Assembly (NCBI GenBank): GCA_963978545.1
Contig: OZ021731.1
Span: forward strand, 29,298,593 to 29,362,592
DNA: 64,000 nt
Source of the DNA: Linyphia triangularis
Taxonomy: Eukaryota > Arthropoda > Arachnida > Araneae > Linyphiidae
Direction: 5' to 3'
In this document: in pieces, positions 34,107 through 46,900 of the stretch
Layout: each line of letters starts with the position of its first letter
Position numbering within the stretch: position 1 is the first letter of the stretch
Notes under the pieces: model-generated
Told to the model about the DNA's origin: nothing
Seen by the model: the letters and a program-made list of their open reading frames with translations, nothing else
The model's database searches: none
Translations under genes and position numbers: made by a program

Positions 34107-34684
34107 GTAATTAAATTTAGTTGATTATTTTTACGGTTTTGTATAGGTTGCATAGTATTTTTGACTATTGTTCAAACTTTTTTCTGATATAATAATATTT
34201 GTAGGTATGTCATTTTTATTGCATGGAGTGTTTATTTGTCAATGTTTATCAGTTACATTCAATGTTAAAATTCCTCTTTTAAATAACGAATAATCCTTGC
34301 TCTCAGTTTTTTGCCATTATCAAAACTCAAAAAACATAAATTATGATTCGATAAATGTACTATGTTAATTCCTGAATTTTAATTAAGACACCTCTTACAC
34401 TATTTACATAACCTGCCTCTTAACAATAAGATTTTTTTTCTTACTGTAAATTAAGCTTAAGCATGGTGGCTTTTTAACTTGTGAACTGCTTAAAAAAAAT
34501 TTTTTTTTTAAATCTTCTGTTGTGCATAGTAGAAAATAATCTGTATTTTTAGAATACTTACTGAAGAGATTTTTTTTTTAAATGGTCAACAGTCTGTTTA
34601 GCAGAAAAAAGATTATGGCCAGAGGTATGGGTATCTCAATGATACAGAAGGGATTTTTTTCTTTAGGCTTTGAGCACTTAATCA

Positions 34685-34688
<4 letters not shown>

Positions 34689-34734
<46 letters not shown>
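34689..34734. repeat. AT microsatellite at the left gypsy junction, unit 4
   Basis: About 22 AT repeats directly abut the LTR. The matching tracts are much shorter in units 5 and 6 (43393-43410, 52124-52141). On the right side the tracts are 39390-39422, 48064-48150 and 56794-56834, so length varies between otherwise near-identical units. Confidence 0.95.
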
Positions 34735-34738
<4 letters not shown>

Positions 34739-35198
34739 ATGAATTTTTCCACTGATGGCACAGTTTTTCAGATAAAAACTAGTATTTATTCTCTTCAGAA
34801 AACTCAAAAAATTTATTCACAGATTACAGTGCAATCACTATTAATCTTCAATAGAAGCTTCAACAAGAACAGCTTCGAATATAGCGATTATACAAGCTCA
34901 CTCCAATAGGTCAACAGAGCGATCGCGATCAGCTTTCAACGAAGTCCGAAGTCAATCTGAAAACTTTCCCTATCCCCGGTCTTTAAATACTTGGCGCGAG
35001 AGAATACTCGCAAAATTTCCAGCCAATTCGTCGGAAAAGAAACGTCTCGAAATTTCTCGATTGCTTTAGGTGTTGCCACCTTTTCCTAACCTGTATAATC
35101 GCTGTTAATAAAAAATAAAATAAGATAAAAATAAATTACAATAGAATTTTAAAATAATACGTCACTATTTACACTATATATAGACAATTTGTGCAACA
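34735..35198 (-). repeat. 3' LTR of gypsy copy 1
   Basis: 464 bp; on the reverse strand it starts TGTTGCACAAATTG and ends ATTCATAACA. Diagnostic states shared with the left LTRs of copies 2 and 3 are TTTTTCAGATAAAAACTA, CAATAGAAGC and a terminal CAACA. Confidence 0.93.
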
Positions 35199-35258
35199 TT
35201 TCCCCCTTCTTAAAGACTGCACGTCCCGGGCAGTGAAGTCCTTAAGAGGAAAGGCAAT

Positions 35259-38200
35259 TCAATCACTTCTACTATAATATGGGGCTAGTCTATTGTTATG
35301 TACAACTCTAGGTTTACAGTAGGGTGTCCGTTGAATCCTTACCACGATGTCTTTGATCTTCTTAAGGACCACATACGGCCCTTCGCAGTTCATCTGGAGC
35401 TTAGGGGAGAGTCCTTTCCGACGTTTAGGATTCCATAACCACACCTTGTCACCTTCCTGGAATGAACGTTCCGTGGCCTTGGCATCGTAGCGGACCTTCA
35501 TGCGCTCCGTCATGATGTTGATTCTTTCTCTGGCGAACCGATGTATGGCTTCCAAACGTGCCTGGAGATCATCTAGATACTGGATAGGCGAGGAAGGGGT
35601 GTCCGGTGGTCGTCCAAAGAGGAGGTCGCACGGTAGCCTAAGGTCTCTTCCAAAAATCATTTGAGATGGTGTATAGCAGGTGGTCTCGTGAGTAGCACTT
35701 CTGTAGGCCAAAAGGAATAGTGGAAGTTTCTGATCCCAATCTTGCTGGTTCTTGGAAACAAACAAGGAGAGATGATTCAGAATCGTTCTATTAAAGCGTT
35801 CGACCCTTCCATCGGATTGTGGGTGCAGAGGAGTTGTATGAGTCTTTTCCATGTCGAGCAAGTCACACAGCCCAGTGAAGACAGCAGAGTTAAAGTTCGT
35901 CCCCTGGTCGGAATGTATCAGCAGGGGTACGCCAAATCGGGAGATCCAGTTCTGTACGAGAACTTCTGCTACGGTTGTGGCTTCCTGGTCCGGGATCGCG
36001 TATGCTTCTGGCCACTTGCTAAAGTAGTCCATGACAACTAGGATGTATTTGTTGCCATTAGTTGTGTGAGATAGGGGGCCTAAAACGTCCAAAGCAATTC
36101 TTTCGAATGGTGTTCCTACGTTGTAACGTTGCAACTTTCCACGAGTTCGGGTCTTCGGTCCCTTCCGCGAATTGCATGCATCGCAGGACTTGCACCACTT
36201 CTCCACGTCGGACTTTGCTTTGTCCCAGAAGAATCTTTCCCTGACTTTCTGAAGAGTTTTCGTGATACCAAAATGTCCTCCAGTAGAGCTGCTGTGAAGT
36301 TCTTCTAGAATGTTGGTAACTCTAGAACTTGGAAGGATTAATTGCCACCGGAAGCTTTTGCCATCATCGGACTCCCATCGACGGTAGAGTACTCCATTTT
36401 TCAAGTGCAAAGAGTCCCACATAGCCCAATATATCTTCATTGCTGGGCTATAGCGTGCAATTTCCTGCCAACTGGGTTTTCCGGTAGCTGCTTCCATGAA
36501 TTCAATTAGAGGTTTCAAGTCCTGATCTTCGACCTGACTTTTTCGGACATTCTGATCACTCCAAGGATCTACGTCTGAAGTAGTTGACTTGGAAGTTATT
36601 TTACGAACGGCAGATGCGGTTGTCCCAAACTTTGACTCCGCATTGGAACAAAATCGGCAATTCTCCGGACATGGTCTTCTGGAAAGAGCGTCTGCATTCC
36701 CATGGGACGTTCCTTTTCTGTGACGGATATCCATGTCATACTCCTGTAGGCGCTGGATCCACCTTGCTATTTGTCCCTCTGTATTCTTGAAATTCAGCAA
36801 CCAAGTCGGAGACGCATGATCAGTTCTTAAAAGGAATTTTCGCCCTTACAAGTAATGATGAAAGTGCTCAACGGCTTTTACTATTGCCAGTAACTCCTTT
36901 CTTGTGACGCAGTAGTTCCACTCGGATCTTGACAGGCTCTTACTAAAATAAGCGATGACTTTCTCCTGTCCTTCAATTTCCTGGGAAAGAACGGCGCCCA
37001 CTCCCTCATTGCTGGCATCGGTATCCAGAATAAAGTCCTTGTTAACATCGGGAAAAGCCAAAACAGGCGCGGATATTAAAGCGTTCTTCAGTTGATTGAA
37101 GGAGTCGTCACAGTCGGCAGTCCACAGGAACTTCTGCTTGCTCTCTGTTAGTCGATGCAAAGGTCTGGCGATCTTGGAGAATCCCTTCACAAATCTACGG
37201 TAATACGTGCACAGGCCTAGGAAGCTTCGCAATTGATGAACGTCTTGCTGTCGAGACCAAATTTGCACAGCATGGATCTTGGCTGGATCTGTGCTCACTC
37301 CATCGGATGAGATGATGTGTCCGAGATAACTGACTTTCCGCCTAAAGAGCTTACATTTTGATGGGCTAAGTTTCAAGTGGGCTTCCCTAAGCTTCAAGAA
37401 CACGTTCTTTACGTTTTGCAAGTGCTGATCAAAACTCCGCCCGGTGATAATGATATCGTCCAAATATACCAGACAGGTCTCGTAGGAAAGTCCTCTAAGT
37501 ACAGTCTCCATTAGTCGCTCGAACGTAGCCGGTGCATTACACAAGCCAAACGGCATAACTTGAAACTGCCATAATCCTTGTCCGGTAGTGAAGGCCGTCT
37601 TCTCACGATCGTCGGGATGAATTTCCACTTGCCAGTATCCACTCGTCAAATCCAAAGTCGAAAACCACTGGTTCCCCGATAGAGTGTCCAAAGTGTCATC
37701 AATTCTTGGCAGAGGGTAGCTGTCCTTTTGCGTAATTTCGTTCAGCTTCCGGTAATCCACACAAAACCTGGTGGAACCATCCTTCTTTCGAACGAGTACG
37801 ATTGGAGAGGCCCATGGACTTGAGGAGGGTTCGATAACTCTATTATCTTCCATTTCATGTAACAGTTTCCCGACCTCCTCTTGTTTTGCGAAATGAAGCC
37901 TTCGAGGATGTTGTTTAATAGGTAAAAGGGTCCCAGTGTCGATTCGATGTTGAGTAAGCTTTGTTCTTCCCACATCTTTCGATGATACGGAGAAAATGTC
38001 TTGAAATTCTTTTATAAGGTTTCCGACAATCTTCTCTTGTCTTCTTTCCAACCGGGAGTCCTCGAGAAGCTGGTCCACTAAATCCGAGGATGGTGCGGTC
38101 GGAAGCTCCTTCGATCCTCGTTCGATGCTTGTAACAGGTGTGCAAGTGGCAATTTCTTCTCCCTTCTTGATAACTCTTGTAGAATCACCGATGTTGGCCA

Positions 38201-38748
38201 TTCTCACATGCACCACCTCTTGAGAGAGATCCACAAGCGTCGCTCCTACTAGCACTCCTTTCGTCACACTATTCGATGACGGGAAGTCCGTTACTCCAAA
38301 TCGGAAGGCCTTCGAGAGCTCTGCTGAACCCTTTACAACCAAATCTGTCATGGAGGGGATGGTGATGTCTTCAAGAGCTACTATTCGACATGCACACGGC
38401 TCTTCCGAGTCCAAACCGAACAATGGAACTTCTTCTTTCCCTGTTTGAAACTCGCCTTTCTCGAAATTCAAAGTAATTCCATTTTTTTTTAAGAAATCCA
38501 GTCCATGGGTCAATAATTTCAGCGACGTAAACGGTATGAGTGTTGGTGTGAAATCCAAAAGAGATGTTGACATTTAATTTCCCATGCACAGAAATTTTAT
38601 CACCAGTCACAGTTTGTAGTGAAACTGAAGGCGCCGTGTAAAGGGGTTGGCTGTCCAGGCGCCGGGCTACATCCGTCCGTAAGATGGTTACATTTGCCCC
38701 TGAGTCAACTATTAGACGACAGGGAGTTCCATTGATCTTGCCCAACAC
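35259..38748 (-). pseudogene. Gypsy pol pseudogene, copy 1
   Basis: Protease lies at 38748-38371 (active-site LIVDSGANVTIL). A shift of frame near 38485 leads into 38573-36846, with RT motifs RFCVDYRKLNE, the catalytic VYLDDI, and the first part of RNase H (DTDASNEGVGAVL). A TAA at about 36846-36848 replaces the Tyr codon present in the other two copies. The frame resumes at 36800-35259 with the rest of RNase H, the HHCC-type zinc finger (H…H…CKSCDAC), the integrase D-D-E core (LDVLGPL, HSDQGTNF, GRVERFNR) and a GPY-like module (CEGPYVV). Gene order and motifs are those of 412/mdg1-like gypsy elements. Unlike copies 2 and 3 it lacks the TGA near 47050. Confidence 0.93.
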
Positions 38749-38885
38749 GAATAAACCATGGTTTCCTCCTTGAAGGGATGAGATGTGATAGAGGCTGAGG
38801 CGGTTTCTTGGCAGGCTTTCATTCCAGCAAGCATTTCCAGCAACTGCTTCATTTGGTCTTCCATCATTCCTCTAGTAGTCGGCAT
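38712..38885 (-). pseudogene. Gag N-terminal stub, copy 1
   Basis: A 57-codon frame begins MPTTRGMMEDQMKQLLEM just inside the primer-binding site and runs out of frame into protease sequence. Full elements of this type carry several hundred gag codons between these points, so an internal deletion has fused the gag start to the protease region. The identical arrangement occurs at 47388-47561 and 56116-56289. Confidence 0.75.
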
Positions 38886-38898
38886 TCAAGATGACTTG

Positions 38899-38916
38899 AT
38901 CCCACTTCTGACACCA
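38899..38916 (-). promoter_or_regulatory. Primer-binding site of gypsy copy 1 (tRNA-Leu type)
   Basis: The reverse strand reads TGGTGTCAGAAGTGGGAT one base after the 5' LTR. As I remember it, this is complementary to the 3' end of a eukaryotic tRNA-Leu (…ATCCCACTTCTGACA plus CCA). Exact equivalents lie at 47575-47592 and 56303-56320. Confidence 0.8.
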
Positions 38917-38917
38917 C

Positions 38918-39385
38918 TGTTATGAATTTTTCCACTGAGGCAATGATGGCACAGTTTTCACGGTTTAAAAATATTTATTCTCTCTTCAGAAAACTCACAA
39001 AATTTATTCACAGATAACAGTGCAATCACTATTAATCTTCAATACAAGCTTCAACAAGAACAGCTTTGAATATAGCGATTATACAAGCTCACTCCAATAG
39101 GTCAACAGAGCGATCGCGATCAGCTTTCAACGAAGTCCGAAGTCAATCTGAAAACTTTCCCTATCGCCGGTCTTTAAATACTTGGCGCGAGAGAATATTC
39201 GCGAAATTTCCAACCAATTCGTCGGAAAAGAAACGTCTCGAAATTTCTCGATTGCTTTAGGTGTTGCCACCTTTTCCTAACCTGTATAATCGCTGTTAAT
39301 AAAAAATAAAATAAGATAAAAATAAATTACAATAGAATTTTAAAATAATACATCACTATTTACACTATATACAGACAATTTGTGC

Positions 39386-39389
<4 letters not shown>
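38918..39389 (-). repeat. 5' LTR of gypsy copy 1
   Basis: 472 bp. It differs from the 3' LTR by a GAGGCAATGATGG versus GATGG indel, CACGGTTTAAAAATA in place of CAGATAAAAACTAGTA, CAATACAAGC, and a terminal CAATA. The same differences mark the right LTRs of copies 2 and 3. Confidence 0.92.
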
Positions 39390-39424
<35 letters not shown>

Positions 39425-41421
39425 TTTGTTTCCTGTAACATGTACAAAAATATTAGGGTAGGTAGGAAAAAGGTGGGGTTTTTTTGCTAAATACTATTAG
39501 CAAATATGCAAAAATAAATATTATCGGAGTATAAATGTGCAATATTTAAAATTGATCAGTGATGTAAAATACTTGAGTATATTTATTTCTGTTGGTCAAT
39601 ATCCTGGGTAACCGAGGTATTTACTGTAATTGAGTATTTTAGTGGGTATTTATAATTTTTCTTCAGGTTTAACTGTTCATTAAGTGATAATCATTTAATG
39701 GCTTCAACAAACTTTTTTTATATAATTACATTTTTTTTTTAAGTTTAAAAAAAATTAAGAATGAAATTTTTGTATTTTAATTTTAGGGTAGGTAGGGTTA
39801 CAGGAAACAAGCTCCTTTTTTCTTTGGCTTTATATAGAGTTTGATGAGTTTTTAGTAAAAAAAAAAGTTTTGGATTCATTGCTATTCAAACAAACTATTC
39901 AGTGGTTGCCAAGCTTATAAATTTGATTAGTTTAAATATAACTTCTTTAGCAACTGCTTGATTGGGATTATGGGTTAATAACATAACTACTGTGTGTGGT
40001 AGCCATTACTAATTGCTTAACATACTCATGCAAAACCCAATTTCATATTTTCTTTTTTGCTACCCATATCTTGACAAATTTAAAAATATTGAAAAAAAAA
40101 TCCTTGAGTTAAAAACATTAAATTAGTATGCCTGGACCTAAAAAGTGTTATCAGCAATTTAGCGCATAACACAATGTATAGTCAACAACAGGCAACTTAG
40201 AAGCAAGAGTAGTTAGCTACTTTTCAAGTTAACTGTATTTCTTATGTATTCTATCATAGACATGTTAGGTCTAAAGAAGTACTACCAGCCCAATGAAATC
40301 ATTGAGCTCCATAGCTTCTAGTTATAAGGAGGAAATGGTGTTGGATGTATTTTCTTTGGGAAAATTACACCAGCCTGCAGGCAGTAATATGATAGCACAA
40401 ACATACCAGGAGTCGCATTCATCCTAATATTATTTAACTTTTTGTTTTTCCCTAAACTGTGTTCATACGCTTCCAGGAGAACAGGGAAAATAAATCAGTC
40501 TTAAAATCTTGGGAAAAAGAGAAAAGTCTTGCCTGAAACCTGGAAAAAGTCTACTTTACTCTGGAAAAAAAATCTTACTCTTTGGTTCTATTTGTTTAAC
40601 CCTAACTTGAGGAATTGAAGTTACAAAATTATTTGATAACATGGACTTGCAGAAAGTTATTCCTAAAAAAGAAATACTTTTTAAAAGTTATTGGAATAAT
40701 TTCTTTTATCGAGGCTTGATTATATTTATGTGGCTAAAAATAATTAAGCTCGCGATGGAAAACTGAAAATGAGTATCTTTTATCATTTTTAGTTTTCATT
40801 TTATTATTCATTCTCATTTTATTTTTTTTGAAAATGAGTATGAGCTCTGCTAAAATTCCTAAAACTGTACTTAATTTTTTCGATAACTTTATTTATCGAT
40901 TGACTTTATAGATTTTCCTCCAAACCCTGTAAAAAAACCCAGATATTTCCTCCAGATGAGAAATGTGCGTTTAATTAAATTTGCATGTTTGTCAAAATAG
41001 TGTAATTGTATAACTGTTATTTGTCTCAAATTTGTGTAACTTTAAATTTTTTGAAAAGGAACGTAATACTTATTTGACGAATAAGTTAGCACTCGTCAAA
41101 TTAGCATTTTAACTTGTTTGAAAAAGTGTTACTTTCCCAATTACATGCATAAATAACTATTTTCCTTTGTTGATTTAATGGGTGTTACACATTGATTAAT
41201 GGATAATAATATCTTACACAAAGCAGCACTAGTGGTTTAATAGCTTTACTTGCATCAAAGAAACAAGCAGGATATTTTTATTTAAATTATTGGAGTACAT
41301 GAGTAGCATTTGTCATCTATATTGGTAGTTAATCAATTTGCTAACCAATTTGTTAAAATTAGAGTTAATCTAAGAAAGTCAGATTATAAAAAAAGTGGTT
41401 GTACCAATAAATTTCTGCATC

Positions 41422-42029
41422 CAGGGCCTGATCCTCGCCTAGGCCCAGAAGACCCGGTCCTTGGGCCCCGAAATTGGCCGTAAACCATTTTTGTTTCACA
41501 AAATCTATGTGAATATCTTTTATAACCTGTATAAAATAATTTTTACATAAAAATCATTTCGTATTGATCTCGAACCATCTTTAGAATCCCAGAGTGTATT
41601 TATTCAAATAAACCGTTTAAAAGCGTGAAACACAAGCTTTTTTGAAAGATAGAGGGGAAAAAAAATTGACAGGTAATCTTGACGAATTTATAGTGAGATC
41701 AGCAAATGTCGACTCTGAAGTTGTGAATAATGCGGCAGATATTGTCGTCACAGATATACACCATTGTTATAGGGAAATGCAATGTTATACATAACAAAGT
41801 TTTTCCTTTTTGGATTTATAAATTTGATTTTTTGAAATTTGTTTCTTTATTTGTGATAAAAAAACAATTTTAAAAAACAATATTAACACTAATACATCAA
41901 CTTTTTCTATATTTCATGTTAATTCATTTGACTTTGTGTCGAGTCCATTTCCAATAAATCACTTGTTTGAAAAAAGGGCCCTGGAATATGTTGGGGCCTT
42001 GGGCCCCAACTTGTCATGATCAGGCCCTG
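41422..42029 (+). mobile_element. hAT-type MITE (CAGGGCCTG family), unit 5 copy
   Basis: Same ends and same insertion point as the copy at 32716; the target duplication is TCTGCATC (41414-41421) / TCTGTATC (42030-42037). The shared TSD substitution shows it was copied with the unit and did not insert independently. Confidence 0.92.
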
Positions 42030-42322
42030 TCTGTATCTAAATTTTATTTTGTTAAACCACTTCCATTCGTCTTTTTATCGTAGCGTATTTTATATTCCCT
42101 TCATGACCCTAAATTCAATATCATAAAAATCAATCCGGTGGCATAAAATGTACTATTTTTTGAAGAACAGATCAAAAAGTATGAAACAATATTTTTTTCG
42201 AAATTAGATTTAGGTTTCTTTTTAATTATAAGGATATGCTACTGGTATATTTATAATGTAGTTTTGAAAGTATTTCTATGCACACTTCTGGTCTAGATTC
42301 TAACATCTCTTAATTTTTGTAG

Positions 42323-42811
42323 GAAAGAGAATGCCATGTACCATTTTGCCGAAATAACACTGGATCCAAACAGCAAGTTCAAGAAAGGGAATTGTTAGCT
42401 AAAATTTCTAAACTACAAATTTCAGCTCAGCAGAACCCGGCAATATCTGCTGTTGTACCTGAAAATACTAATTCTAGTAGCCAGCCTTCTCCTAGTTCTC
42501 AATGTGTTGCTTCACCTCTTCTTTCACAAAAAGAAATAGACGTAAAACCTTTACCTGGACCTCCTGTTACTGCTTTACGAAGACGTGATAAAAAGCAAAC
42601 AATTACTCGAGAGTGTAGAAGATTATCTGTACCAAGATCTACTGAATTACTAGTTCATGCATGTAATTGCGCAGATGCTAAATGCCGGATTTCTAACTGC
42701 AAGAAAATGAAAAGGGCATTGCTGCATGAAAAGAGATGCAAACAAGAAACCAACTGCCGAATACGCAAAAAGCTTACTGCCTTATGTCGTTGCCATGCAA
42801 AGGGTTGTCAG
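42323..42811 (+). CDS. CBP/p300-like exon 5: TAZ2 end, linker, TAZ2 start (short class)
   Basis: 163 codons, phase 0-0, intact splice sites, no stop. It begins ERECHVPFC, with His replacing the Pro of CPVPFC but both zinc-site-3 Cys kept. The rest matches exon 4 closely: KISKLQISAQQNP, SSSQPSPSSQC, PGPPVTALRRRDKKQ, HACNCADAKCRISNC, HEKRCKQETNCRIRK, HAKGCQ. Zinc site 2 lacks its fourth ligand, as in all copies after exon 1. The predicted peptide is identical to that of exon 6. Confidence 0.86.
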
Positions 42812-43410
42812 GTAATTAAATTTAGTTGATTATTTTTACGGTTTTGTATAGGTTGCATAGTATTTTTGACTATTGTTCAAACTTTTTTCTGATATAATAA
42901 TATTTGTAGGTATGTCATTTTTATTGCATGGAGTGTTTATTTGTCAATGTTTATCAGTTACATTCAATGTTAAAATTCCTCTTTTAAATAACGAATAATC
43001 CTTGCTCTCAGTTTTTTGCCATTATCAAAACTCAAAGAACATAAATTATGATTCGATAAATGTACTATGTTAATTCCTGAATTTTAATTAAGACACCTCT
43101 TACACTATTTACATAACCTGCCTCTTAACAATAAGATTTTTTTTCTTACTGTAAATTAAGCATGGTGGCTTTTTAACTTGTGAACTACTTAAAAAAAAAA
43201 AATTATTTTTTGAAATCTTCTGTTGTGCATAGTAGAAAATAATCTGTATTTTTAGAATACTTACTGAAGAGATTTTTTTTTTTAAATGGTCAACAGACTG
43301 TTTAGCAGAAAAAAGATTATGGCCAGAGGTATGGGTATCTCAATGATACAGAAGGGATTTTTTTCTTTAGGCTTTGAGCACTTAATCAAACAATATATAT
43401 ATATATATAT

Positions 43411-43874
43411 TGTTATGAATTTTTCCACTGATGGCACAGTTTTTCAGATAAAAACTATTATTTATTCTCTTTAGAAAACTCAAAAAATTCATTCACAGAT
43501 AACAGTGCAATCACTATTAATCTTCAATAGAAGCTTCAAAAAGAACAGCTTCGAATATAGCGATTATACAAGCTCACTCCAATAGGTCAACAGAGCGATC
43601 GCGATCAGCTTTCAACGAAGTCCGAAGTCAATCTGAAAACTTTCCCTATCCCCGGTCTTTAAATACTTGGCGCGAGAGAATATTCGCGAAATTTCCAACC
43701 AATTCGTCGGAAAAGAAACGTCTCGAAATTTCTCGATTGCTTTAGGTGTTGCCACCTTTTCCTAACCTGTATAATCGCTGTTAATAAAAAATAAAATAAG
43801 ATAAAAATAAATTACAATAGAATTTTAAAATAATACGTCACTATTTACACTATATATAGACAATTTGTGCAACA
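43411..43874 (-). repeat. 3' LTR of gypsy copy 2
   Basis: 464 bp with the left-type diagnostic bases at its ends, but the inner segment GAGAATATTCGCGAAATTTC…CAACC matches right-type LTRs, while copies 1 and 3 have ATACTCGCAAAATTTCC…AGCC there. This looks like a gene-conversion patch. Confidence 0.9.
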
Positions 43875-43934
43875 TTTCCCCCTTCTTAAAGACTGCACGT
43901 CCCGGGCAGTGAAGTCCTTAAGAGGAAAGGCAAT

Positions 43935-46900
43935 TCAATCACTTCTACTATAATATGGGGCTAGTCTATTGTTATGTACAACTCTAGGTTTACAGGAGGG
44001 TGTCCGTTGAATCCTTACCACGATGTCTTTGATCTTCTTAAGGACCACATACGGCCCTTCCCAGTTCGTCTGGAGCTTAGGGGAGAGTCCTTTCTGACAT
44101 TTAGGATTCCATAACCACACCTTGTCACCTTCCTGGAATGAACGTTCCGTGGCCTTGGCATCGTAGCGGACCTTCATGCGCTCCGTCATGATGTTGATTC
44201 TTTCAGTGGCGAACCGATGTATGGCTTCCAAACGTGCCTGGAGATCATCTAGATACTGGATAGGCGAGGAAGGGGTGTCGGGTGGTCGTCCAAAGAGGAG
44301 GTCGCAGGGTAGTCTAAGGTCTCTTCCAAAAATCATTTGAGATGGTGTATAGCTGGTGGTCTCGTGAGTAGCACTTCTGTAGGCCAAAAGGAATAGTGGA
44401 AGTTTCTGATCCCAATCTTGCTGGTTCTTGGAAACAAACAAGGAGAGATGATTCAGAATCGTTCTATTAAAGCGTTCGACCCTTCCATCGGATTGTGGGT
44501 GCAGAGGAGTTGTACGAGTCTTTTCCATGTCGAGCAAGTCACACAGCCCAGTGAAGACAGCAGAGTTAAAGTTCGTCCCCTGGTCGGAATGTATCAGCAG
44601 GGGTACGCCAAATCGGGAGATCCAGTTCTGTACGAGAACTTCTGCTACGGTTGTGGCTTCCTGGTCCGGGATCGCGTATGCTTCTGGCCACTTGCTAAAG
44701 TAGTCCATGACAACTAGGATGTATTTGTTGCCATTAGTTGTGTGAGATAGGGGGCCTAAAACGTCCAAAGCAATTCTTTTGAATCGTGTTCCTACGTTGT
44801 AACGTTGCAACTTTCCACGAGTTCGGGTCTTCGGTCCCTTCCGCGAATTGCATGCATCGCAGGACTTGCACCACTTCTCCACGTCGGACTTTGCTTTGTC
44901 CCAGAAGAATCTTTCCCTGACTTTCTGAAGAGTTTTCGTGATACCAAAATGTCCTCCAGTAGAGCTGCTGTGAAGTTCTTCTAGAACGTTGGTAACTCTA
45001 GAACTTGGAAGGATTAATTGCCACCGGAAGCTTTTGCCATCATCGGACTCCCATCGACGGTAGAGTACTCCATTTTTCAAGTGCAAAGAGTCCCACATAG
45101 CCCAATATATCTTCATTGCTGGGCTATAGCGTGCAATTTCCTGCCAACTGGGTTTTCCGGTAGCTGCTTCCATGAATTCAATTAGAGGTTTCAAGTCCTG
45201 ATCTTCGACCTGACTTTTTCGGACATTCTGATCACTCCAAGGATCCACGTCTGAAGTAGTTGACTTGGAAGTTATTTTACGAACGGCAGATGCGGTTGTC
45301 CCAAACTTTGACTCCGCATTGGAACAAAATCGGCAATTCTCCGGACATGGTCTTCTGGAAAGAGCGTCTGCATTCCCATGAGACGTTCCTTTTCTGTGAC
45401 GGATATCCATGTCATACTCCTGTAGGCGCTGGATCCACCTTGCTATTTGTCCCTCTGTATTCTTGAAATTCAGCAACCAAGTCAGAGACGCATGATCAGT
45501 TCTTAAAAGGAATTTTCGGCCGTACAAGTAATGATGAAAGTGCTCAACGGCTTTTACTATTGCCAGTAACTCCTTTCTTGTGACGCAGTAGTTCCGCTCG
45601 GATCTTGACAGGCTCTTACTAAAATAAGCGATGACTTTCTCCTGTCCTTCAATTTCCTGGGAAAGAACGGCGCCCACTCCCTCATTGCTGGCATCTGTAT
45701 CCAAAATGAAGTCCTTGTTAACATCGGGAAAAGCCAAAACAGGCGCGGATATTAAAGCGTTCTTCAGTTGATTGAAGGAGTCGTCACAGTCGGCAGTCCA
45801 CAGGAACTTCTGCTTGCTCTCTGTTAGTCGATGCAAAGGTCTGGCGATCTTGGAGAATCCCTTCACAAATCTACGGTAATACGTGCACAGGCCTAGGAAG
45901 CTTCGCAATTGATGAACGTCTTGCGGTCGAGACCAAATTTGCACAGCATGGATCTTGGCTGGATCTGTGCTCACTCCATCGGATGAGATGATGTGTCCGA
46001 GATAACTGACTTTCCGCCTAAAGAGCTTACATTTTGATGGGCTAAGTTTCAAGTGGGCTTCCCTAAGCTTCAAGAACACGTTCTTTACGTTTTGCAAGTG
46101 CTGATCAAAACTCCGCCCGGTGATAATGATATCGTCCAAATATACCAGACAGGTCTCGTAGGAAAGTCCTCTAAGTACAGTCTCCATTAGTCGCTCGAAC
46201 GTAGCCGGTGCATTACACAAGCCAAACGGCATAACTTGAAACTGCCATAATCCTTGTCCGGTAGTGAAGGCCATCTTCTCACGATCGTCGGGATGTATCT
46301 CCACTTGCCAGTATCCACTCTTCAAATCCAAAGTCGAAAACCACTGGTTCCCCGATAGAGTGTCCAAAGTGTCATCAATTCTTGGCAGAGGGTAGCTGTC
46401 CTTTTTCGTAATTTCGTTCAGCTTCCGGTAATCCACACAAAACCTGGTGGAACCATCCTTCTTTCGAACGAGTACGATTGGAGAGGCCCATGGACTTGAG
46501 GAGGGTTCGATAACTCTATTATCTTCCATTTCATGTAACAGTTTCCCGACCTCCTCTTGTTTTGCGAAATGAAGCCTTCGAGGATGTTGTTTAATAGGTA
46601 AAAGGGTCCCAGTGTCGATTCGATGTTGAGTAAGCTTTGTTCTTCCCACATCTTTCGATGATACGGAGAAAATGTCTTGAAATTCTTTTATAAGGTTTCC
46701 GACAATCTTCTCTTGTCTTCTTTCCAACCGGGAGTCCTCGAGAAGCTGGTCCACTAAATCCGAGGATGGTGCGGTCGGAAGCTCCTTCGATCCTCGTTCG
46801 ATGCTTGTAACAGGTGTGCAAGTGGCAATTTCTTCTCCCTTCTTGATAATTCTTGTAGAATCACCGATGTTGGCCATTCTCACATGCACCACCTCTTGAG

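Larger units (their letters stand above)
34735..39389 (-). mobile_element. Ty3/gypsy LTR retrotransposon, copy 1 (defective)
   Basis: A 4655 bp element in an AT microsatellite, transcribed leftward. Order in its own direction: 5' LTR (38918-39389), primer-binding site, 57-codon gag stub, protease, RT, RNase H, integrase, polypurine tract (35199-35211, reverse strand AAGAAGGGGGAAA), 3' LTR (34735-35198). There is no env: only about 50 bp separates the pol stop from the polypurine tract. Gag is almost entirely deleted and pol has a frameshift and a stop, so it is non-autonomous. Confidence 0.95.
33618..42322 (+). repeat. Tandem segmental duplication, unit 4 (8705 bp)
   Basis: The unit runs from exon 4 to just before exon 5 and contains the exon, a gypsy copy, about 2 kb of conserved intron and the next hAT MITE. 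It is colinear with 42323-51053 and 51054-59745. Compared with those two it carries more private differences, so it diverged first or was less often homogenised. Confidence 0.9.
34107..42322 (+). other. Intron 4 (contains gypsy copy 1)
   Basis: 8216 bp GT-AG intron. From left to right: conserved intron block, AT microsatellite (34689-34734), gypsy copy 1, AT microsatellite (about 39390-39422), conserved intron block 39423-41421 with no coding signal, hAT MITE 41422-42029, and the pyrimidine-poor but conserved acceptor region. Confidence 0.8.

Noticed and set aside
35742..36041. Plus-strand open frames opposite gypsy pol (also 44418-44717 and 53146-53445)
   Set aside because: They are antisense shadows of a GC-richer coding region; the minus strand has clear RT, RNase H and integrase motifs.
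39066..39260. 64-codon plus-strand frame in the gypsy LTRs (also 47740, 56470)
   Set aside because: It is LTR sequence read in the sense opposite to the element; no domain, and repeated only because the LTR is repeated.
34735..39389. Endogenous retrovirus with env
   Set aside because: Only about 50 bp lie between the pol stop and the polypurine tract, so there is no room for env; it is an LTR retrotransposon.
42392..42829. Separate 145-codon genes beginning inside exons 3, 5, 6 and 7
   Set aside because: The apparent start is a Leu codon (TTG) within an exon whose frame is open upstream to the acceptor, and the last six codons are intron read-through. They are internal exons, not stand-alone genes.
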